From: Bacteroidales bacterium
Lineage (GTDB): Bacteria > Bacteroidota > Bacteroidia > Bacteroidales > FEN-979
Length of the DNA stretch: 37,644 nucleotides
NCBI GenBank assembly: GCA_023229525.1
Contig: JALNZC010000037.1
Location: forward strand, 1-37,644
Direction: 5' to 3'
Position numbers and translations under genes: made by a program. Shown here piece by piece: positions 9,176 through 15,527 of the stretch (positions are counted from its first letter, which is position 1; the number at the start of each line of letters is the position of its first letter). The notes beneath the pieces were generated by a model. That model made no database searches. It saw only the letters and a program-made list of their open reading frames with translations, and had not been told where the DNA came from.

Positions 9176-9214
9176 TTCAATATTCAATATTCTATTGTTC
9201 TATTGTTCAATTGT
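9176..9214. repeat. Degenerate 7/8-bp tandem repeat at the end of the RND gene
   Basis: Units read TTCAATA (twice), TTCTATTG (twice), TTCAATTG, then a decayed TTC-rich unit. The stop codon of the minus-strand RND transporter (9207-9209) and its last K-N-N codons lie inside the array. The rest fills the gap before rfbA. Confidence 0.75.
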
Positions 9215-11609
9215 TCTTCACATCTTCATCATGCTTAAAATCAACCCCTTCAAGATCCACATCAGTCTGATCCTCATAAATATCCACCAATGGTTCCTCG
9301 AAAGCTTTGGTAGTGCTCCATTCATCCAGGGTAAGCAGCATGGACGGAAGAACAAACATATTCAGCAATCCGGCAACGAGCAGCGTGAAAGAGATCAGGA
9401 ATCCCAACGCCTGAGTACCACCAAATGTGGAGAGAACGAAAATTCCGAATCCAAAAAAGAGCACAGTGGAAGAGTAGATCATACTGTATCCCGTTTCGCG
9501 AAGGGCAGATATCACGGAAGCCGGAATATCATGCCCGGTTTGTTTGAGTTGTAAACGGTAACGGGACAAGAACTGAATGGAGTTGTCGACCGAAATTCCA
9601 AGTGCAATACTGAAAATAAGGATTGTGGAAGGTTTTATCGGGATACCTGCAAAACCCATCAGGGCTGCAGTCATGAGCTGGGGAATCAGGTTCGGGATCA
9701 GCGAGATCAGGATCATACGCCAGGAGGTAAAAAGAAAAGCCAGCAAAAAAGCAATGACTATCACAGCAAGAGCAATACTTTCCCAGAGGTTCCGTATCAG
9801 GAAGTTCGTCCCCTTCAGGAACACAACACTGGTACCGGTCATGGTTACAACATATTTTGCAGGATTGAAAATGGAATCTATTTTTGGTCTCAGGCTCTTC
9901 TGAATACTGTCGATCTTGTGCGTCCCTACATTGGCCATCTGAACGCTGATCCGTGTAACCTGATAGTTTGAATCGATGAAATTATCGAGAATTGATCGTT
10001 TTTTCGATTTGAACGACGGGATATACCCGGCCATAAATGTAAGCTCATTTGCATCCGGAAGCGAAAAAAATTGCACATCACCGGCATAAAATGCCTGTTT
10101 TGCGGTTTTGATCACCTCCACGATAGACAATGGTTTCGACAACTCTTTATAAGTTTTTAAGGTGTCCTGCAACCGGTCGATTCTTTTCAGGGTAGCCAGG
10201 TTCATGACCCCTTTTTTCTTTTTCGTATCCACGGTAATTTCCAATGGCATGATTCCTTTAAAGTGTTTTTCAAAGAATATCATATCCTTGTATATGGGAT
10301 CACGGGTGGAAATATCATCGACGATGGTCCCTTTGGTCTTGAGCCTCATGGCGCCTATAATCCCGACAACAATGCATACACCCATTACAATGTAAATGGA
10401 TTTCCGGTAATGTCCAACCAAGATGATCGCTTTGTCAATCAGTGATTTAGCGAGACTTTCTTCAATGTGTTTCGTATACTTGCTTTTCGGCGGCGCCAGG
10501 TAACTGAAAAAAATGGGGACTAGAGTAAGCGAAAGGACATAAATGACCATGATATTGATGGCCGCGATCAATCCGAATTCTACGAGGAGTTTATTGTTGG
10601 TGATGGTAAACGCGGCAAACCCGGTAGCCGTCGCGGCATTGGTCAGTAGGTTTGCCACCCCGATCCTCTGGATGACCCGGGAAAGCGCCTTTGCCTGATT
10701 ATGATGATGACTGTATTCGTAATGGTATTTATTCAGGATAAAAATGCAATTCTCCACTGCGATAACAATAACCAATGGTGGAATGATTGAAGTGAGCATG
10801 GTAATCTTATAACCAAAAATGGCCATCATTCCCAACGCCCATGTCACGCTGATCATCACGATGAGCATGGGAAATATTACCGCCTTAGTCGACCGGAAAA
10901 AAATGTACAGGAAAATAGCGGAGATCAGCAATGCCAGAACCATGAAAAGTTTCATCTCGCCTTCCAGTTTTTTTGCCACGAGTGTCCGGATAAAGGGAAG
11001 TCCGGAATAATGAACATCGATCTTTGATCGTTCCGAAAAACGGTCAACCATAGCTTTTATCGCATTGATGAGCCTAACCCGGTCCTTCGACTGGACCGTT
11101 TTTTTATCAAGGGTCAATGCCATCAGGTAAGCTGAAGTCGATTTATTATATACCAATCCCTCGTAGAATGGAAGTGAATATATCAGGGTTTTAACGGAAT
11201 CGAGAACGTGCTGGTTTGCCGGTTTATGAGGAGTGATGGGAATGAACACGAATTTTTTCAGGGAATCGTTTTTTACCAGGTTATATATCCGGGTGATAGA
11301 AACGATTTCGGAGACCCCTTGTATCTTTTTTAACGAATCCGTGAGATCGAACAACGCATTAAAATGAGTTTGCCGGAATAACCGGGTATCAACTATTCCG
11401 ATGAACATTACCGTACCATCCTGGCCGAATTGCTTTATGAAACGCTGGTATATCCTGTTGGTCGTATCCTTTTCCGGAAGTATGCTTGAGCTTTCATATT
11501 GCATTTTAACCTGGGTGGCCTTATAACCCATGAAAGCAGTAAGAAAAGCGATAACAAAGAGAATGGTGATCCGCTGGCGTAAAATCAACCGCACAATAGA
11601 ATTCCACAC
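9207..11609 (-). CDS. RND superfamily / MMPL-type transporter
   Basis: The 800-residue integral membrane protein has the duplicated RND plan: TM1 near residues 14-30, a large exported loop, five clustered TM segments (about 218-375), TM7 near 405-420, a second large loop, then five more TM segments (about 620-770). The exported loops lack the length typical of HAE1 drug pumps. No membrane-fusion protein or outer-membrane channel gene is adjacent. This fits the MMPL/HpnN-like branch, which moves lipids or hydrophobic compounds, though the substrate is unknown. The acidic C-terminal tail (DIYEDQTDVDLEGVDF) ends in repeat-derived K-N-N-stop. It is probably the first gene of an operon with rfbA and a prenyl synthase, which weakly suggests an isoprenoid or glycolipid substrate. 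Confidence 0.88.
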   Translation of the reverse strand: MWNSIVRLILRQRITILFVIAFLTAFMGYKATQVKMQYESSSILPEKDTTNRIYQRFIKQFGQDGTVMFIGIVDTRLFRQTHFNALFDLTDSLKKIQGVSEIVSITRIYNLVKNDSLKKFVFIPITPHKPANQHVLDSVKTLIYSLPFYEGLVYNKSTSAYLMALTLDKKTVQSKDRVRLINAIKAMVDRFSERSKIDVHYSGLPFIRTLVAKKLEGEMKLFMVLALLISAIFLYIFFRSTKAVIFPMLIVMISVTWALGMMAIFGYKITMLTSIIPPLVIVIAVENCIFILNKYHYEYSHHHNQAKALSRVIQRIGVANLLTNAATATGFAAFTITNNKLLVEFGLIAAINIMVIYVLSLTLVPIFFSYLAPPKSKYTKHIEESLAKSLIDKAIILVGHYRKSIYIVMGVCIVVGIIGAMRLKTKGTIVDDISTRDPIYKDMIFFEKHFKGIMPLEITVDTKKKKGVMNLATLKRIDRLQDTLKTYKELSKPLSIVEVIKTAKQAFYAGDVQFFSLPDANELTFMAGYIPSFKSKKRSILDNFIDSNYQVTRISVQMANVGTHKIDSIQKSLRPKIDSIFNPAKYVVTMTGTSVVFLKGTNFLIRNLWESIALAVIVIAFLLAFLFTSWRMILISLIPNLIPQLMTAALMGFAGIPIKPSTILIFSIALGISVDNSIQFLSRYRLQLKQTGHDIPASVISALRETGYSMIYSSTVLFFGFGIFVLSTFGGTQALGFLISFTLLVAGLLNMFVLPSMLLTLDEWSTTKAFEEPLVDIYEDQTDVDLEGVDFKHDEDVKNN

Positions 11610-11689
11610 AACACATCAGATTAGAAGGCGAAATTAAGACTTTTTCATCATTTCACCATTTAGGGATTCCACCATTTCCCGTTTTTCTT

Positions 11690-11697
11690 TAGCTTTG
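11690..11697 (+). promoter_or_regulatory. -7 promoter element (TAGCTTTG) of the PPi-phosphofructokinase gene
   Basis: Exact match to TAnnTTTG, 22 bases before the ATG at 11720. No clear -33 TTTG is visible. Confidence 0.55.
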
Positions 11698-11719
11698 TGC
11701 CCTCAATTATATTTTATTT

Positions 11720-12952
11720 ATGAGATTGGAAAACAAATTATTTCAGGGAAAGACTTTAGCCATTTTATCCGGAGGCGGAGATACTCCGGCCATTAATTCA
11801 AGTATTGAATCAATACGTAACCGCGCTTCCCTTTTGGGATTTAAAGTGTATGGGATTCTCAGGGGCTGGAAGGGTTTATTGGGTGACGGCGATGTGGTGG
11901 ATCTGACCAACCAACCATACGACGGGTATTATGGCGGTACGGCATTGCGCTCCAGCCGGACCAATCCGTTCCCTTCAAAAAAGAATCCCGAAAGCCGCGT
12001 TCCTCAGGTTTTACGAAACCTCGAACGGTATAAAATCGATGTTCTGGTGACCATCGGTGGCGATGATACCAATGGCGCAGCCAAACGGCTTTTTGAAACC
12101 GAAGGAATACCGGTGATCGGTTTCCCGAAAACCATCGATAATGATCTTCGGACCAGGACCATGCATAATTATAATGGTAGGGATATCGAAGCCGTACTTT
12201 GTCCCGGATTCCCATCGGCAGCCCGTTCTATCATGGAATTTGCTGCGAATCTCAAAACCACCGCGGAATCTCATTCCCGCATTATCGTTCTGGAAGTTAT
12301 GGGTCGCGATGCAGGCTGGCTTACCGGAGCAGCAACATTCGGCGGTGCAAAACTGGGATTGGTACCTGAATTTGAGGTTACAAAAGCGCGCAAAGAGGTC
12401 TTCCTCGAAACTGTGAAAGAAGCCTATATGAATTCAAAAAAGAAATGCCTTGTTATTCCTGTTTCCGAAGGCATCCGCTGGTATGATGAAAAAACCGGTA
12501 AAGTGGATGTCGTATATGCCAGTTCGGAAGTCGATGAATACGGGCATCCTCGGTTTGGCGGTGTCAGCGGCATAGTGGCTTCGGAAATCAGCAACAAACT
12601 TGGCCTCGAAGCCAGAGCCCAAATCAGCGGATATTATGCCCGTTCAGGACATTGCCGCCATTACGACCGTAAACTCACTTCCACCCTTGCCGATAAGATT
12701 GTTGACCTTTTGTTAAGGGAGGAATATGGACAAATGCCCGTAATGACAAAGATCACATCCCATGTTGAACTGGAAGAATTCAACACGACTTCGATCGATA
12801 TGGGTACAGTTGGCAATAAATCCCTTTCTGACGATTATTATGACATCAGCAGATTTTCCTTTACCCCCGTTTACGCCGATTTTCTCTCGAAAATATTAGA
12901 CAAACCCACTTTTGAAGAATTCCGGTACGATTTTCCGGTGGTGATACCGTAG
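11720..12952 (+). CDS. 6-phosphofructokinase, predicted pyrophosphate-dependent
   Basis: The 410-residue protein belongs to the PfkA superfamily, with SGGGDTPAIN at the N-terminus, PKTIDND (catalytic Asp) and VMGRDAGWLT. Two positions predict the phosphoryl donor. The sequence is GGDDT (113-117), with Asp116 where ATP-dependent enzymes have Gly (GGDGS), and PKTIDND, with Lys137 where ATP enzymes have Gly (PGTIDND). Both changes are hallmarks of PPi-dependent enzymes (EC 2.7.1.90), so the reaction is probably reversible and saves ATP. The length also suits the longer PPi-type/group III proteins better than the roughly 320-residue ATP enzymes. It is convergent with lysC and close to fbp. Its TAG stop (12950-12952) lies inside a 29-bp repeat unit, so the last residues (V-I-P) may partly be repeat-derived. 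Confidence 0.93.
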   Translation: MRLENKLFQGKTLAILSGGGDTPAINSSIESIRNRASLLGFKVYGILRGWKGLLGDGDVVDLTNQPYDGYYGGTALRSSRTNPFPSKKNPESRVPQVLRNLERYKIDVLVTIGGDDTNGAAKRLFETEGIPVIGFPKTIDNDLRTRTMHNYNGRDIEAVLCPGFPSAARSIMEFAANLKTTAESHSRIIVLEVMGRDAGWLTGAATFGGAKLGLVPEFEVTKARKEVFLETVKEAYMNSKKKCLVIPVSEGIRWYDEKTGKVDVVYASSEVDEYGHPRFGGVSGIVASEISNKLGLEARAQISGYYARSGHCRHYDRKLTSTLADKIVDLLLREEYGQMPVMTKITSHVELEEFNTTSIDMGTVGNKSLSDDYYDISRFSFTPVYADFLSKILDKPTFEEFRYDFPVVIP

Positions 12953-13076
12953 AGACGCATTGCAATGAGTTAATACCGTAGAGGTGCGTAGCAATGTGGT
13001 AATAAGTAGAGGCGCATTGCAATGAGGTAATACCGTAGAGGCGCATTGCAATGCGCCTCTACGGTATTACCTCATT
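12944..13076. repeat. Tandem 28-29-bp repeat cluster with a terminal inverted copy
   Basis: Three direct units begin at 12944 (29 bp), 12973 (29 bp) and 13002 (28 bp); a fourth starting at 13030 runs into an inverted copy. The shared core is GTAGAGGCGCATTGCAATG with small variations. The cluster begins inside the pfk stop region and ends in the lysC stop codon, filling the whole junction of the convergent genes. Confidence 0.95.
13021..13076. terminator. 56-bp perfect palindrome, probable bidirectional terminator between pfk and lysC
   Basis: Bases 13021-13048 are the exact reverse complement of 13049-13076, with no loop beyond the central TTGCAA. Transcribed from either side it can form a 25-plus-pair hairpin. 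It overlaps two of the three bases of the lysC stop codon (13075-13077). There is no T-run, so termination is inference from position and stability. It may equally be a dispersed repeat element. Confidence 0.6.
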
Positions 13077-14397
13077 ACATTTGCGTTAAAACCAATTGCA
13101 GGGTAATTCTGCTTTTCTGTTCCATTAAAACATTCCGATTACGGATCAATTTTTCTACGACATCGGGTTGATAATGCCGAATAGTAATCAATTCAACTCC
13201 TTCATTATACCGGGTTTGATATTCTTTTTGGAAATGATTAAGCAATAGGGGAATTTTTTGCAGATCGGCATCAACACAAAAGGAAAAACTGATAGCCGAA
13301 TGTTGCATCACATTCACTTTAACACGGTAGGTGGCCAGGATCTTAAATATCTGACTCAGGTTTTCTTCCATGATAAATGAAAAATCGCGCGATGACAGGG
13401 AGATAAGAACCTGGTTTTGTTTCCGGATGAATATTGGTACTGAAATGGTCCAGTTCGTCAGGTTTTGAACGGTTGTCCCCTCGCCATCGGGGTCGAGAAA
13501 CGATTTCACCCGTAAGATGATATTGGCATTTTCCAAGGGTTTTATGGTCTTGGGATGGATCACTCTGGCGCCATAATAAGCCAGTTCAATGGCTTCACGG
13601 TATGACAGTGTGTCAAGCTTCACTGCATCCTTCATCCATTTCGGGTCAGCATTCATCACACCCGGAACATCTTTCCAAATGGTCATTTCATTGACGTTCA
13701 GGGAATAAGCGAAAATGGCTGCAGTAAAATCCGAACCTTCACGTCCCAGCGTAGTCGTGTTCCCATTCAGATCACTTCCGATAAACCCCTGCGTGAGTAT
13801 AATTTTCCCTGGTTTGTCCTGATTTGAAAAATATCCGGGAACAGACTGACGTATCAGGGTCGAAGTTACCTCCCAGTCAACGCGTGCATCCCTGTATGAC
13901 TTGTCTGTTTTAATGAGGTCACGCACATCAATAAAGGTCACGTTCAACCCCTGGTCGACCAGATAATTATGAATGATAGCGGAGGAAAAAAGTTCTCCGT
14001 AACTGACAATCTGGTCGTACTCGAAATCATAATTATAATTATAATCATAATCACCAGCATGCGGTATGAACAGATGCCCCCTGCGGATATAACCCCTGAG
14101 TTGATTGAAAAGCGAATCAACCTCCTTAAAGACGACATGATCTTTATCGGGAAACAGTTCATCCAGGATAGTCAAATGATATTTCTGAACTTTTTCAAAT
14201 GCTTCGATCAGGGCAATAATGTCTTTTTGCATGTAATGTTTCAGAACCTCCTCGAGGGCATTCGTTGTTTTCCCCATGGCTGAAACTACCACGATGATCT
14301 GGTTAACCGTATATTTCCTGAGGATGGTAGTCAGATTTCGTATTCCGGCGGCATGCTGAACAGAGGTACCACCAAATTTGAATACTTTGATTTCCAT
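13075..14397 (-). CDS. lysC: Aspartate kinase (monofunctional)
   Basis: The 440-residue enzyme phosphorylates L-aspartate, the first step to lysine, threonine, methionine and diaminopimelate. The kinase domain begins with KFGGTSV (7-13) and contains TTLGREGSDFTAA, characteristic of aspartokinases. The C-terminal approximately 130 residues form the regulatory ACT region, so feedback control by an end-product amino acid is likely. Length is usual for a monofunctional enzyme, with no fused homoserine dehydrogenase. A tyrosine/aspartate/asparagine-rich insert (DYDYNYNYDFEYD, encoded near 14021-14055) sits just before IVSYGELFSS and comes from a 6-bp repeat. The gene diverges from fbp with overlapping promoters, and its -7 element lies only four bases before the ATG. 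Confidence 0.94.
   Translation of the reverse strand: MEIKVFKFGGTSVQHAAGIRNLTTILRKYTVNQIIVVVSAMGKTTNALEEVLKHYMQKDIIALIEAFEKVQKYHLTILDELFPDKDHVVFKEVDSLFNQLRGYIRRGHLFIPHAGDYDYNYNYDFEYDQIVSYGELFSSAIIHNYLVDQGLNVTFIDVRDLIKTDKSYRDARVDWEVTSTLIRQSVPGYFSNQDKPGKIILTQGFIGSDLNGNTTTLGREGSDFTAAIFAYSLNVNEMTIWKDVPGVMNADPKWMKDAVKLDTLSYREAIELAYYGARVIHPKTIKPLENANIILRVKSFLDPDGEGTTVQNLTNWTISVPIFIRKQNQVLISLSSRDFSFIMEENLSQIFKILATYRVKVNVMQHSAISFSFCVDADLQKIPLLLNHFQKEYQTRYNEGVELITIRHYQPDVVEKLIRNRNVLMEQKSRITLQLVLTQM
14021..14055. repeat. In-frame 6-bp repeat (ATAATT/ATAATC) inside lysC
   Basis: About four hexamer units encode alternating Tyr with Asp or Asn on the minus strand. The six-base period keeps the reading frame whatever the copy number. 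It lies in the loop before the conserved SYGE segment of the kinase domain. Confidence 0.8.
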
Positions 14398-14401
14398 GGT
14401 G

Positions 14402-14409
14402 CAAATGTA
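14402..14409 (-). promoter_or_regulatory. -7 promoter element (TACATTTG) of lysC
   Basis: On the minus strand the motif reads TACATTTG-CACC-ATG, with only four bases between motif and start codon, so a transcript would begin at or beside the AUG. It lies where the -33 region of the divergent fbp promoter would be. Confidence 0.6.
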
Positions 14410-14429
14410 GTGAAATGGGTGGAAAATCG

Positions 14430-14437
14430 TATTTTTG
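14430..14437 (+). promoter_or_regulatory. -7 promoter element (TATTTTTG) of fbp
   Basis: Exact match to TAnnTTTG, 13 bases before the ATG at 14451. Its presence downstream of the in-frame ATG at 14415 argues against that upstream start. Confidence 0.6.
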
Positions 14438-14450
14438 CTTTCTTAATTCA

Positions 14451-15476
14451 ATGGAAATGAAATTCAAGACCCTAACCGGATTTATCATTGAAAAACAGGC
14501 GGATTATCCTCAGGCATCAGGAGAATTATCCCGTTTGTTGAGCGACATAGGCATCGCCGCCAAATTTGTCAACCGCGAAATAAACCAGGCCGGTCTCGGC
14601 GAAGTAATGGGTTTTGCGGGAGAAGTGAATGTTCAGGGGGAAGAGCAGAAAAAACTCGACATATATGCCAACGAACAATTCATCGCTGCGTTGAAATCAG
14701 GTGGTGAATGTTGTGCTATCGGATCGGAAGAAAACGAGAACATTATCATTCTCGAGAACGATATATCAAAACATGGAAAATATGTAGTGGCAATAGATCC
14801 TCTGGATGGATCTTCCAATATCGAATCCAATGTTTCCATCGGAACCCTGTTTTCCATATATCGCCGGCGGACCGTTCGCGGCCCCGCCACCCTTGAAGAT
14901 TTTCTTCAGCCCGGAAGGAACCTTGTGGCTTCGGGTTATGTGATTTACGGCTCGTCGACCATGATGGTATATACAACCGGGTACGGTGTTAACGGTTTTA
15001 CCCTGGATCCTTCAGTAGGCATTTTTATTCTTAGTCATCCCGATATGAAATATCCGGGAACAGGATCCATTTATTCCATTAACGAAGCCAATTATTTTTC
15101 ATTCCCTGAAGGGGTAAGACAATATATCCGTTATTGTCAGGAAGACGACTTGGAAACGTTCAGACCCTATTCCACGCGATATATCGGTTCTATGGTTGCC
15201 GATTTCCATCGTAACTTGATACGGGGTGGCATATTTATCTATCCGGGAACCCGTAAAAATAAAAAAGGCAAACTCCGGCTTATCTATGAATCCAATCCGG
15301 TCGCTTTTCTTGCCGAACAGGCAGGAGGCAGGGCATCAGATGGTTTTCGACGGATTCTTGATATTCAGCCAACCACACTCCATGAACGGTCTCCGCTTTT
15401 TATCGGTCCGAATAACATGGTTAAAAAAGCGGAAGAATTCATGAATCTGTATTCGTCCGATTTTAAAATCGAATGA
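14451..15476 (+). CDS. fbp: Class I fructose-1,6-bisphosphatase
   Basis: The 341-residue enzyme hydrolyses fructose-1,6-bisphosphate to fructose-6-phosphate, the committed gluconeogenic step. Class I motifs are clear: the metal-binding VVAIDPLDGSSNIESNV with the preceding GSEENENI acidic residues, and the phosphate/sugar-binding TRYIGSMVADFHRNLIRGGIF region. I chose ATG 14451 (MEMKFKTLTGF) over the in-frame ATG at 14415, because the predicted -7 promoter (14430-14437) lies between them and family members begin near this point; 14457 is also possible. Having an FBPase beside a reversible PPi-type phosphofructokinase gives two routes for the same interconversion. Mfd follows after 51 bases and is probably co-transcribed. 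Confidence 0.94.
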   Translation: MEMKFKTLTGFIIEKQADYPQASGELSRLLSDIGIAAKFVNREINQAGLGEVMGFAGEVNVQGEEQKKLDIYANEQFIAALKSGGECCAIGSEENENIIILENDISKHGKYVVAIDPLDGSSNIESNVSIGTLFSIYRRRTVRGPATLEDFLQPGRNLVASGYVIYGSSTMMVYTTGYGVNGFTLDPSVGIFILSHPDMKYPGTGSIYSINEANYFSFPEGVRQYIRYCQEDDLETFRPYSTRYIGSMVADFHRNLIRGGIFIYPGTRKNKKGKLRLIYESNPVAFLAEQAGGRASDGFRRILDIQPTTLHERSPLFIGPNNMVKKAEEFMNLYSSDFKIE

Positions 15477-15512
15477 TGCATCACTTCAAAATTGAGAACA
15501 GGGAAGTAACCC

Positions 15513-15518
15513 AAGGAG
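15513..15518 (+). promoter_or_regulatory. Shine-Dalgarno sequence supporting the TTG start of mfd
   Basis: AAGGAG lies nine bases before TTG 15528. Such strong sites are rare in this window and phylum. Here it supports a TTG start for a downstream gene of an operon. Confidence 0.6.
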
Positions 15519-15527
15519 ATTTGCCGT

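Noticed and set aside
12861..13046. Minus-strand 61-codon frame across the pfk 3' end
   Set aside because: It overlaps pfk and reads the 29-bp repeats (L-Q-C-A-S-T type); repeat translation, not a gene.
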